Assembly (NCBI RefSeq): GCF_025979885.1
Contig: NZ_CP110140.1
Span: 1-64,000 of the forward strand
Source: Hymenobacter sp. YIM 151500-1
GTDB taxonomy: Bacteria > Bacteroidota > Bacteroidia > Cytophagales > Hymenobacteraceae
Reading direction: 5' to 3'
Length of the DNA: 64,000 nt
Under the pieces are notes generated by a model, which was given only the letters and a program-made list of their open reading frames with translations, did no database searches and was not told the origin of the DNA. Every line of letters starts with the position of its first letter. Within the stretch, counting starts at the first letter, position 1. Shown one piece after another: positions 45,994 to 54,393 of this stretch. A program made the translations under genes and the position numbers.

Positions 45994-46015
45994 TATGTCG
46001 CAAATATACGACATA
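45994..46015 (-). promoter_or_regulatory. ArsR operator overlapping the -7 box
   Basis: TATGTCG (45994-46000) and CGACATA (46009-46015) are a perfect inverted repeat around 8 nt. The 8-nt spacer read on the minus strand is TATATTTG, an exact TAnnTTTG -7 box. Bound repressor would cover the promoter core. Confidence 0.8.
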
Positions 46016-46115
46016 ATATGACGCATGTTTACGGCATAAGTTATTTTTTTGCGCTATCTCCATTGAATGAGCTATCCATTGTAGCAGCTAGGCCTGCATA
46101 CTAGCCATAGCTAGG

Positions 46116-46529
46116 CTACTCGCTTTTATCCGTCAGCGGGTAATCGGGTATCCAATCTTCCGGACTGCCAACAACCGGCGCTGGCGTGGGCTGGTAGGGT
46201 TCTAATTCCCGGCCGAAGCAGTGGCCTAGCGTAACACCGGGGCACTGCCGCTGAAACCAGGCGGGTAGCACCTCAGGGGCGCACACCACGCCCAGGAAGC
46301 CCTCGGCGTGAAAGTAGGCTTTCACCTCGGCCGGCCCGAAGCCGTTCAGGTAGATATGCACGCGGGCACCGATGGCCGGCACCTCGCCGCGGCCAGACCA
46401 GTGCAGCCCAGCTGGCAGGCCCGCTAGGCTGGGAAACCCGACCCACGCCGGGCAGGCTTGCGGCTCACCCACCCAGGCGGCGGGGCTAAGAGTAGGCTGA
46501 CGGGCGGCAGAAGCGGCTGGAATTGACAT
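46116..46529 (-). CDS. Hypothetical plasmid protein
   Basis: 137 aa from the ATG at 46529. It includes VPAIGARVHIYLNGFGPAEVKAYFHAEGFLGV, a beta-barrel-like stretch, and is otherwise not recognised. High-GC backbone gene downstream of the ArdC-like gene on the same strand, separated by the hairpin at 46617. Confidence 0.5.
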   Translation of the reverse strand: MSIPAASAARQPTLSPAAWVGEPQACPAWVGFPSLAGLPAGLHWSGRGEVPAIGARVHIYLNGFGPAEVKAYFHAEGFLGVVCAPEVLPAWFQRQCPGVTLGHCFGRELEPYQPTPAPVVGSPEDWIPDYPLTDKSE

Positions 46530-46616
46530 AACAGGGCAGTAACGGGTAAATGGTGAAACGGCGGAGTCCTTGACGGCTAACTCCGGGCCGGACATTTTCC
46601 TTTTGTTGGCGCGCTG

Positions 46617-46648
46617 GGGAGCCGGCTAACCATTGCCAGCCGGCTCCC
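46617..46648. terminator. Strong hairpin downstream of the ArdC-like gene
   Basis: GGGAGCCGGCT (46617-46627) and AGCCGGCTCCC (46638-46648) form an 11-bp perfect stem with a 10-nt loop. It begins 16 nt after the stop of the ArdC-like gene. No T-run follows on either strand, so it may act as an RNA-stabilising or Rho-assisted element rather than a classic terminator. Confidence 0.55.
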
Positions 46649-46664
46649 TCTCCCCTACTCCCTA

Positions 46665-47573
46665 CTAGGCCGCTTCGGGCAGAGCATCTAGGCTGTCGGC
46701 TCCGTAGCTGGGCACAATGCCCAGAATATGATTGGCGGCTTTCTGGGCCTGGCTGGCGGCGGAGATAATCAGGCGCTTATCGTTGCGCAGGGCCTGCAGC
46801 CAGTTGGCCAGGTAAGCGGCGGTACTGGGTTCGGTTACAGCCAGGTTCAGGCCGGCGGCGTTGCTCAGGAAGGCGGCGCCCAACTCGGCCACCAGTTCTT
46901 CCTTGGCGTAGGTTTCGCTGCCAAAAGCCGCCTTTTCCGTGAGCGTGGCCCGGTCGAGACGCTTGGCGTGACCAGTGGAATGTGCCAGCTCGTGAAACAG
47001 GGTCGTATAAAAATCCTCGGGCGTGTGGAAGTTCGCCGGCTCGGGCACGGTCACGGTGTCGGTGCTGGTGCGGTAGTGGGGCTCACTGCCGGCGTAGCGA
47101 ATGCGGGGGCCACCGGCGTAACCGGCCACAATCTGTTCGGCGGCCTGCTGAGGCGTGTGCTCGCGTTGCACCGGCTCGGGCAGTTTCCACTCCACGCCGT
47201 CAATCTGGGCGATGTTGAACACGGTGGAATACTGCAGGATGGCCACTTTTTTCTCCTTGCCCTGGGCATCTTCTTTCTTCGACACCTTGAAGAATACCAC
47301 GGGCATACCCTTCTCGCCCTTGCGCACCTGGCCGCCCAGCTCGCGGGCCTGGTTGTAGGTCAGGTAATAGGGCTGCTCGTGCTGGAGCATGGCCAGCAGC
47401 AAGGCATTGATGCCCTGATACACGTGCTTGCTGCGGTAGTTACGGGGCGCGCCGTGGGCAGCGTTCCACGACTGTTTCCACGGGGCAACGCCGCTTTCCA
47501 GGGCCAGAATAATCCGGTTGGTGATGATGTCATACACATCGGTGCGGGGGGCGGCAGCGGGGGCATTTTTCAT
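46665..47573 (-). CDS. ArdC-like antirestriction protein (ssDNA-binding plus zincin domain)
   Basis: 302 aa. The N-terminal ArdC ssDNA-binding domain (about residues 10-130) has VYDIITNRIILALESGVAPWKQ and YLTYNQARELGGQVRKGEKG. The C-terminal metallopeptidase domain has the zinc site HELAHSTGH and KEELVAELGAAFL. Proteins of this type protect incoming single-stranded plasmid DNA from restriction during conjugation. Normal length for the family. Confidence 0.88.
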   Translation of the reverse strand: MKNAPAAAPRTDVYDIITNRIILALESGVAPWKQSWNAAHGAPRNYRSKHVYQGINALLLAMLQHEQPYYLTYNQARELGGQVRKGEKGMPVVFFKVSKKEDAQGKEKKVAILQYSTVFNIAQIDGVEWKLPEPVQREHTPQQAAEQIVAGYAGGPRIRYAGSEPHYRTSTDTVTVPEPANFHTPEDFYTTLFHELAHSTGHAKRLDRATLTEKAAFGSETYAKEELVAELGAAFLSNAAGLNLAVTEPSTAAYLANWLQALRNDKRLIISAASQAQKAANHILGIVPSYGADSLDALPEAA

Positions 47574-47605
47574 AAACCAAAGGCGGGTAAGTGGTTGAAA
47601 AGGCG

Positions 47606-47869
47606 TTAGTAGAGGTAATCGGGGTGGGCGGCCGGACCTAGCTCCTGCGCCTCGCGGGCCAGCTGGGCATCTTCCCAGGCCTCGCTTTCTTGCAGGGCCA
47701 GCAGCTTCCAGCGCAGCAGCTGGGCCGCATCGGTGCAGGCACTCAGCAGCGGCTCAGCCTTCTGGCGGCGCTCCGCGCTGAAGGCGGGATGATTGAGCAC
47801 TTCGCGCAGGTTCCGGCGAGCCGAGGAAACCAAGAGCGCGCAAGCAGGGGAAAGGGGCGTTGACACCAT
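47606..47869 (-). CDS. Hypothetical small plasmid protein
   Basis: 87 aa from the ATG at 47869. Helical (LLVSSARRNLREVLNHPAFSAERRQKAEPLLSA...). No domain recognised. First gene of the leftward operon with the ArdC-like gene (32 nt gap). A repeated promoter-region box lies 58 nt upstream of this ATG, which supports the start. Confidence 0.5.
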   Translation of the reverse strand: MVSTPLSPACALLVSSARRNLREVLNHPAFSAERRQKAEPLLSACTDAAQLLRWKLLALQESEAWEDAQLAREAQELGPAAHPDYLY

Positions 47870-47926
47870 GATTACCAAGCTGTTTTAGGTGCGTTGCTTA
47901 TACTTATTAAACGCAAGAGCATTCGT

Positions 47927-47974
47927 TAAAGTTGCTTTTTTAGCTTATTTATTAATGCTTTTTTAGCTTATTTA
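47927..47974. repeat. Backbone promoter-region box, two tandem copies
   Basis: TGCTTTTTTAGCTTATTTA occurs at 47933-47951 and again at 47956-47974 (23-nt period). The first copy, extended to 47927, matches 40505-40529 exactly over 25 nt. The remaining DNA to 48185 shows no gene. Confidence 0.65.
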
Positions 47975-48185
47975 TGGCATAAAGATTGGCTTTTCCCCTC
48001 TTGTTCGCTTTCATGGGACGACTCCATCTCTCGTTCACGGTAAGCGGCCTGTACCTTTCCGCGCGCAGGGTATCTTGTGCGGCTGAACTTTAGTCAAAGA
48101 AGCTTGGATGCTGCTTGCCTTGTACCTGCGAGAAAACCATTCCGTGCGTCGGGCGGTAATAGCGGTGTTGCCTAAGTAGAATTAG

Positions 48186-48193
48186 TACCTTTG
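48186..48193 (+). promoter_or_regulatory. -7 box for the second metal operon
   Basis: TACCTTTG matches TAnnTTTG and ends 7 nt before the ATG at 48201, so the transcript would be leaderless or nearly so. Confidence 0.5.
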
Positions 48194-48200
48194 TCAGCAA

Positions 48201-48530
48201 ATGCGCCTGCTAGCCCTGTTTTTTGCCTTCTACTTCTCGTGCCTGTCGATAATGACTTGCTCCGACGAAGCCTCCGTGGGCAAAAACCCGCAGCAGACGA
48301 CCATGGCTGCCACTTCTCACTCCAGCGACGGCACCAATGCCCTGGGTGATTGGTGCTCCCCCCTTTGCCAGTGCCACTGCTGCCCCGGCGTGGTTATGCC
48401 GGGGCCGGCAACGATGCCCCTGGTGCAAGCGCCCTTGCCGGACTGGAACAAGGCCCAGCGCCACGCTTTTTTCGTGGTAGCCGCTCCGACGCGGGCATCG
48501 GGGGCCGTGTGGCAGCCGCCCCAGGCCTAG
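48201..48530 (+). CDS. DUF6660 small secreted Cys-rich protein
   Basis: 109 aa with a signal peptide (MRLLALFFAFYFSCLSIMTC). The Cys motif DWCSPLCQCHCCPGVVM is the hallmark of DUF6660, a Bacteroidota family found at the head of metal-efflux operons. The Cys cluster may bind metal in the periplasm. It parallels the small secreted protein heading the 4.3-kb operon. Confidence 0.75.
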   Translation: MRLLALFFAFYFSCLSIMTCSDEASVGKNPQQTTMAATSHSSDGTNALGDWCSPLCQCHCCPGVVMPGPATMPLVQAPLPDWNKAQRHAFFVVAAPTRASGAVWQPPQA

Positions 48531-48707
48531 CCTTTCCCTATTCTTCCTGCTGACTTCCTTCAGGTAGCCTGAGCACGTGCGCGTATTCAGACTGCCGGCA
48601 TATGCTCGTGGCGGCCATCTGCCGCGAGAGTGCCGCGTGCCCCGCCGCCCTAGGCATGGGCCAGCAGGTCGTAACCGAAGTGTTAGACCTAACCCCCACA
48701 GCAACGG
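48531..48707 (+). other. Spacer with a possible 37-aa peptide ORF overlapping the pump start
   Basis: Between DUF6660 and the pump. An ATG at 48602 opens a short frame (MLVAAICRESAACPAALGMG...) that stops at 48715, overlapping the pump ATG at 48708. It could couple translation or be a decayed gene end; no other evidence. Confidence 0.2.
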
Positions 48708-51700
48708 ATGTTTGACCGGCTGATTCATTTTTCCATTCACAACAAGCTCCTCATTGGGCTGCTGACGCTGGCGCTGGTCGTCTGGGGCGGCTACTCGCTG
48801 AGTCGGCTGCCGATTGACGCGGTGCCCGACATCACCACCAACCAGGTCGTCGTCTACACGGTGGCCCCGTCGCTGGCCGCCGGCGACATCGAGCGCCTGG
48901 TGTCCTTTCCCGTCGAGCAGAGCGTGGCCACCATTCCCGGCCGCGAGGAAGTGCGCTCGTTTTCGCGCTTCGGCCTGTCGGTGGTCACCATCGTCTTCGA
49001 GGACCAGATTGACATTTACTGGGCCCGCCAGCAGGTGGCCGAGCGCCTGCGCGAGGCGGAAAGCCAGATTCCGCCCAGCGTCGGCCGGCCGGAGCTGGCG
49101 CCCGTCAGCACCGGCCTGGGCGAGGTGTACCAGTACCTGGTGCGGGCCAAGCCCGGCTACGAGCAGCGCTACGACGCCCGCGAGCTGCGCACCATTCAGG
49201 ACTGGATAGTGCGGCGCCAGCTGCTGGGCACGCCCGGCGTGGCCGACGTGGCCAGCTTCGGCGGCCAGCTCAAGCAGTACGAAGTCCGGTTGGACCCGGC
49301 GCGCCTGCGCGCGTTGAACGTCACCACCGAGCAGGTGTACCAGGCCGTGGCCGCCAACAACCAGAACGCCGGCGGGGCCTACCTGGACCAGAAGCCCACG
49401 GCCTACTTTATCCGCACCGAGGGCTTGGCCGAGAATGCCGCCGACCTGGGCAACATCGTCGTGCGCACCACCCAGGGCGGGCTGCCCGTGCTCGTGCGCG
49501 ACGTGGCCGACGTGCGCGTGGGCTCGGCGGTGCGCTACGGGGCCATGACCCGCAACGACGAGGGGGAGGTCACCGGCGGCATCGTGCTCATGCTCAAAGG
49601 GGCCAACGCCAACGAGGTCATCCAGGCCGTGAAGCAGCGGATGCAGACCGTGCGCAAGTCCTTGCCCGAAGGAGTCACCATCGACGTGTACCTGGACCGT
49701 TCCGACCTGGTGGGCCGTGCCATCGGTACCGTGAAAACCAACCTGGTGGAGGGCGCGCTCATCGTCATCTTCGTGCTGGTGCTCTTCCTCGGCAACTGGC
49801 GGGCTGGCCTGGTGGTGGCCTCAGTCATTCCGCTGGCCATGCTCTTTGCCATCGGCCTGATGCGCTTGTTCGGCGTGTCGGGCAACCTGCTCTCGCTCGG
49901 CGCCATCGACTTCGGCTTGGTGGTGGACGGGGCCGTTATCATCGTCGAAGCCATTGTGCACCGCCTGCACGGCGGGCAGCTGCAGGTGCCGGCGGGCCGC
50001 CTGAATGCCGCCCAGATGGACGAGGAAACCTACCACGCGGCCAGCAAGATTCGTTCCTCCGCCGCCTTTGGGGAAATCATCATCCTGATTGTGTACCTGC
50101 CCCTGTTGGCCTTGGCCGGCATTGAAGGCAAGATGTTTCGCCCCATGGCTGAAACCGTGGCTTTTGCCATCATCGGCGCCTTTATCCTCTCCCTGACCTA
50201 CGTACCGATGATGTCGGCGCTGGTGCTGAGCCGCTCCACGGCCAGCACGCGCACGTTCTCCGACCGCATGATGCGCTGGCTCGAAGCCCGCTACCGCCCG
50301 GTACTGGCGTGGGCGCTGCGCCGCCAGGCCCTGGTGCTGGGCTCGGCCGCCGTACTCTTTGCCGGGGCGCTGCTGCTGTTTCGCACCCTGGGCGGGGAGT
50401 TCATCCCGCAGCTCTCGGAAGGCGACTTTGCTGTGGAGATGCGCACGCTCACCGGCTCCTCACTGAGCTATACCATCGATAAAAGCCAGCAGGCCGCCGC
50501 CATTCTGCAGCGGCAGTTTCCCGAAGTCAAGGAGGTGGTCACCAAAATCGGCGCCGCCGAAATTCCCACCGACCCCATGCCGGTGGAAGGCGGTGACCTG
50601 ATGGTTATCCTGGAGAAAGACCCGCGCAAGTGGACCTCGGCCCGCACCCAGGAAGAGTTGGCCGAGCGGATGGCCGAGGCGCTGCGCGTGATTCCGGGCA
50701 TGACCTTCGGCTTCCAGCAGCCCATCCAGATGCGTTTCAACGAGCTTATCAGCGGCGCCAAGCAGGACGTGGTGCTCAAAATCTACGGCGAAGACCTGCA
50801 GCTGCTGGGAGCCTACGCCCAACGCGCGGCCCGCCTGGTCCGGCAGGTGGAAGGGGCCGAAGACGTGTACGTGGAGCAGGTCACCGGCCTGCCGCAAATC
50901 GTGGTCAAGCTCGACCGCAACCGCCTGGCCCGCTTCGGCCTGAATGCCGATGACGTGAACCGCACCGTGCAAACCGCCTTCGCCGGCCAGACCGCCGGCC
51001 AGCTCTTCGAGCAGGAGCGCCGGTTCGACGTGGTGCTGCGCCTGGCCCCGGAGCTGCGCCAGAACATCAACAACGTGCGGCAGCTGCTGGTGGCCACGCC
51101 CCGCGGCGAGCAGATACCGCTGGAACAGGTGGCCACGGTGGACCTGCAGGAGGGCCCCAACCAAATCCAGCGCGACGACGCCAAGCGCCGCATCACGGTG
51201 GCCTTCAACGTGCGGGGCCGCGACGTGGAAAGCGTCGTGCGGGAGCTGCAGGGCAAGGTCGATGCGCAGCTGCCGCTGGCCCCGGGCTACTACACCACTT
51301 ATGGCGGGCAGTTCGAGAACCTGCGCCAGGCCACCGAGCGCTTGGGCATCGCCGTGCCCGTGGCCCTGTTGTTGATTTTTGTGCTCCTGTTCTTCACGTT
51401 CCGGTCGCTGAAGCAGTCGGTGCTGATTTTTACGGCCATTCCGCTCTCGGCCATCGGCGGGGTGCTGGCCCTGTGGCTGCGGGGCATGCCCTTCAGCATT
51501 TCCGCCGGGGTCGGCTTCATTGCCCTGTTCGGGGTGGCCGTGCTCAACGGCATCGTGCTCATCGGCTATTTCAACCAGCTCAAAGCTGAAGGCCGCCAAA
51601 ACCTCTACCAGCGCATTCTGGAAGGCACGCAGGTGCGCCTGCGCCCGGTGCTGATGACGGCCACGGTGGCCTCGCTGGGTTTTCTGCCCATGGCCCTGTC

Positions 51701-53102
51701 GCAATCGGCGGGGGCCGAAGTGCAACGGCCGCTGGCCACCGTCGTGATTGGCGGCTTAGTCACGGCCACCCTGCTGACCTTGCTGGTGCTGCCGGTGCTC
51801 TACGCGTGGTCCGAGCGCATCGCCCAGCCGGCCGAAAAGCCAACGCCGGCCCCGGTCCTGCCGGCTTCCCTGGTCCTGTTCCTGGGCTTGCTTGGCGGGG
51901 TGCTGACGGGCTCGCCGGCGCGGGCCCAGGGTCCTCTGTCGGCCACCCAGGCCGTCAGGCAAGCCCTGCAAGCTAACGGCACGGTGCAGGCTGCGCAACG
52001 CGCGTTGGAAGCCCAGCAGGCCCTGCGCCGCACGGCCTACGACGTGGGCCGCACCACTCTTGTCGGCACGTACGGCTCCATCAATTCGCCCCAGCCCGAC
52101 AACGTGGTGAGCATTGGGCAGTCGCTGGCGCTGCCCGGGTACTACCGCGCGCAGGCCGGCCTGAGCCAGGCGCAGGTTGCGGGGCGGGAGCAGCAGTTGG
52201 CACAGGTACAGGCCGAGTTGCGCCGGCAAGTGCGCCGCAGCTACGAGCAGGCGGTCTACGCCCGCCACCGCCTGCGCACCCTGCGCGGGCAGGACAGCAT
52301 CTATTCCGAGTTTCTGCGGGCAGCGCAGTTGCGGTTTAAAACCGGCGAGGTGAACCGACTGGAACCGGCCAACGCCATCATCCAGCAGGGCGAAACCCAG
52401 AACCTGCTGGCCCAGAGTCGCGCCGACCTGGTGGTGGCCCAACGGCAACTGCAGGCGCTGCTGCAGGCCCCGCAGGCCATTACCGTCGCCGACAGCACCC
52501 TGCAGTTATTGCCCCCTCCCCCCGCCGACACCGCCCGCTTGGCGGCCACGCCCCAGGCCCGAGCCCTGCAGCAGCAGATAGCCGAGCGACGGGCTGAAAC
52601 GCGGCTGGAACGGGCCCGGGGCCTACCCGAAGTAAGCGTGGGCTATACGAACCAGTCGCTGCGCGGCGTCTACGAGGAAGGCGGCCGCCCTGTGACCTAC
52701 GGGCCCGGTGACCGGTTCCACAGCGTGCAGGCTGGGGTGGCCCTTCCGTTGGTGCGGGGGCCGCAGCGCGCCCGCGTGCAGGCAGCCCAGCTGCAGGAGC
52801 AGGTGGCCGCGGCCACCTACCAGCGCTACCGGGCCGAAGCGGCGGCCCAGCTGGACGAGCTCCGCACGCGCCTGCAGGAGCAGCAGCGGCGCGTGCGGTT
52901 TTACGAGCAAACGGCCTTGCCCCAGGCCGCCGCGATTGTCCGGCTAAGCCAGCTCTCCTACAAAGCCGGCGAAACCACCTATTCCGAGTTGCTGCTCAAC
53001 CTGGAGCGCGCCCTGAGCGTGCGCACGGCCTACCTCGATGCCGTGCTGCAGCACAACCAGACCGTCATTGACCTGGATTACCTGCTCGGCGCCGCCCAGT
53101 AA
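48708..53102 (+). CDS. CzcA-type RND pump fused to a TolC-like domain
   Basis: 1464 aa. Residues 1 to about 1040 are a complete HME-RND pump: RLPIDAVPDITTNQVVVYT, proton-relay helix in LGAIDFGLVVDGAVIIVEA and FVGVAVLNGIVL-like helix in the second half. Residues about 1065-1464 are a TolC-family protein with both helical repeats (QLRFKTGEVNRLEPANAI, QLSYKAGETTYSELLLNL), preceded by a signal-like segment (LVLFLGLLGGVLTGSPARAQ). Fusions of this kind occur in Bacteroidota. Cleavage after ARAQ could release the channel. Cation specificity is probably Co/Zn/Cd. Confidence 0.9.
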   Translation: MFDRLIHFSIHNKLLIGLLTLALVVWGGYSLSRLPIDAVPDITTNQVVVYTVAPSLAAGDIERLVSFPVEQSVATIPGREEVRSFSRFGLSVVTIVFEDQIDIYWARQQVAERLREAESQIPPSVGRPELAPVSTGLGEVYQYLVRAKPGYEQRYDARELRTIQDWIVRRQLLGTPGVADVASFGGQLKQYEVRLDPARLRALNVTTEQVYQAVAANNQNAGGAYLDQKPTAYFIRTEGLAENAADLGNIVVRTTQGGLPVLVRDVADVRVGSAVRYGAMTRNDEGEVTGGIVLMLKGANANEVIQAVKQRMQTVRKSLPEGVTIDVYLDRSDLVGRAIGTVKTNLVEGALIVIFVLVLFLGNWRAGLVVASVIPLAMLFAIGLMRLFGVSGNLLSLGAIDFGLVVDGAVIIVEAIVHRLHGGQLQVPAGRLNAAQMDEETYHAASKIRSSAAFGEIIILIVYLPLLALAGIEGKMFRPMAETVAFAIIGAFILSLTYVPMMSALVLSRSTASTRTFSDRMMRWLEARYRPVLAWALRRQALVLGSAAVLFAGALLLFRTLGGEFIPQLSEGDFAVEMRTLTGSSLSYTIDKSQQAAAILQRQFPEVKEVVTKIGAAEIPTDPMPVEGGDLMVILEKDPRKWTSARTQEELAERMAEALRVIPGMTFGFQQPIQMRFNELISGAKQDVVLKIYGEDLQLLGAYAQRAARLVRQVEGAEDVYVEQVTGLPQIVVKLDRNRLARFGLNADDVNRTVQTAFAGQTAGQLFEQERRFDVVLRLAPELRQNINNVRQLLVATPRGEQIPLEQVATVDLQEGPNQIQRDDAKRRITVAFNVRGRDVESVVRELQGKVDAQLPLAPGYYTTYGGQFENLRQATERLGIAVPVALLLIFVLLFFTFRSLKQSVLIFTAIPLSAIGGVLALWLRGMPFSISAGVGFIALFGVAVLNGIVLIGYFNQLKAEGRQNLYQRILEGTQVRLRPVLMTATVASLGFLPMALSQSAGAEVQRPLATVVIGGLVTATLLTLLVLPVLYAWSERIAQPAEKPTPAPVLPASLVLFLGLLGGVLTGSPARAQGPLSATQAVRQALQANGTVQAAQRALEAQQALRRTAYDVGRTTLVGTYGSINSPQPDNVVSIGQSLALPGYYRAQAGLSQAQVAGREQQLAQVQAELRRQVRRSYEQAVYARHRLRTLRGQDSIYSEFLRAAQLRFKTGEVNRLEPANAIIQQGETQNLLAQSRADLVVAQRQLQALLQAPQAITVADSTLQLLPPPPADTARLAATPQARALQQQIAERRAETRLERARGLPEVSVGYTNQSLRGVYEEGGRPVTYGPGDRFHSVQAGVALPLVRGPQRARVQAAQLQEQVAAATYQRYRAEAAAQLDELRTRLQEQQRRVRFYEQTALPQAAAIVRLSQLSYKAGETTYSELLLNLERALSVRTAYLDAVLQHNQTVIDLDYLLGAAQ

Positions 53103-53126
53103 TCCGTATCCTTCGGACTTTTTCTC

Positions 53127-54323
53127 ATGAATAAAATAGCATCCCTGTTGCTGCTGCTGAGCCTGTCGCTGGCCGGCTGCAGCAAAGAAAAACCTGAGTC
53201 CGCCGACGCGGAAAGCACCGACGCCCGGAAAACAGAAGCGGGCGAGGCCTCGGCCGGAAACGCCGACGAAGCAGCCGAAGCCTCGGACGTAGTGACGCTC
53301 TCGCCGGCAGAGCAACAGGCCGGCGGCCTGAAAACCGGGCGCCTGAGCACCCGGGCGATGGGCGCGGGCTTGGCCGTGAACGGCACGCTGGACGTGCCGC
53401 CGGAAAGCGCCGTGTCCATTACGGCGCCGCTGGGCGGCTACGTGCAAAGCACCGAGCTGCTGCAGGGTACCCGCGTGCGCAAGGGCGAAGCCCTGGCCGT
53501 GCTGCGCAACCCCGAATTTGTCACCCTGCAGAAGGAGTACCTGGAGCTGCGCAGCCGCCTGAAGTTTGCCAACGCCGAGCTGGCCCGCCAGCGCGAGCTC
53601 TACCAGCAGGAAGTGGCACCGCTCAAAAACTACCAGCGGGCCCAGGCCGAAGCGGAAGCCCTGCAGGTGCAAACGGCCGCGCAGGCCGCGCAGCTGCGCA
53701 TCGCCGGGCTGCCGGTAGGCGGACCCATCACCACCACGGCCACGCTACGGGCGCCCAGGGCGGGCTTCGTGCGGGCCGTGAACGTGACGGTGGGCCAGAG
53801 CGTGACGGCCACCGAGCCGCTGTTTGAAATCGTGGACCCCGAGCACCTGCACGTGGAATTGGTCGTTTTCGAGAAGGACGTGGCCCGGGTGCAGAAAGGA
53901 CAGCTGATACGCTTCACGCTGGCCAGTGACTCCGCCGGCTCCCGCCGCGAGCGAACCGCCCGGGTATACTTGGTGGGCAAGGCCATCGGCGAGGACCGCA
54001 CCGTGCGCGTGCACGGCCACCTCGACCAGGAAAACGACCCCGCCCTGCTACCGGGCCTGTACGTGCGGGCCACCATCGAAACCGGCCGCTCCGACGCCAC
54101 CGCCCTGCCCAATGCCGCCCTGGTGCGCTTTGAGGGCAACAACTACGCCTTTGCCGTAGAGGCGCCCGGCCGCTACCGGATGGTGCCCGTGACGCTGGGC
54201 CGTAGCGAAGACGACTACACTGAAGTCACCCTGCCGGAAACCGTGCCGGCGACAACCACCTTCGTTACGGACGGGGCCTACTCGCTGCTGGCCAAACTGA
54301 AAAACGCCGAAGAGGAAGAGTAG
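53127..54323 (+). CDS. RND periplasmic adaptor lipoprotein (CzcB-like)
   Basis: 398 aa. Lipobox LSLAGCSKE, an acidic linker (ESADAESTDARKTEAGEASAGNADEAAEA), then the adaptor core: lipoyl half SITAPLGGYVQSTELLQGTRVRKGE, helical hairpin, second half LRAPRAGFVRAVNVTVGQSV, barrel and membrane-proximal domain. It pairs with the CzcA-TolC fusion 24 nt upstream. Confidence 0.9.
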   Translation: MNKIASLLLLLSLSLAGCSKEKPESADAESTDARKTEAGEASAGNADEAAEASDVVTLSPAEQQAGGLKTGRLSTRAMGAGLAVNGTLDVPPESAVSITAPLGGYVQSTELLQGTRVRKGEALAVLRNPEFVTLQKEYLELRSRLKFANAELARQRELYQQEVAPLKNYQRAQAEAEALQVQTAAQAAQLRIAGLPVGGPITTTATLRAPRAGFVRAVNVTVGQSVTATEPLFEIVDPEHLHVELVVFEKDVARVQKGQLIRFTLASDSAGSRRERTARVYLVGKAIGEDRTVRVHGHLDQENDPALLPGLYVRATIETGRSDATALPNAALVRFEGNNYAFAVEAPGRYRMVPVTLGRSEDDYTEVTLPETVPATTTFVTDGAYSLLAKLKNAEEEE

Positions 54324-54393
54324 CCGCTTCGCCTGGCGCACGGCCCCTCCCGGCCACCGTTCTTGTTTATTCATCCCATGCGCGTATTCTCCA

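Noticed and set aside
46617..46648. Hairpin as a classic rho-independent terminator
   Set aside because: Strong stem but no T-run on either strand; kept only as a terminator-like element.
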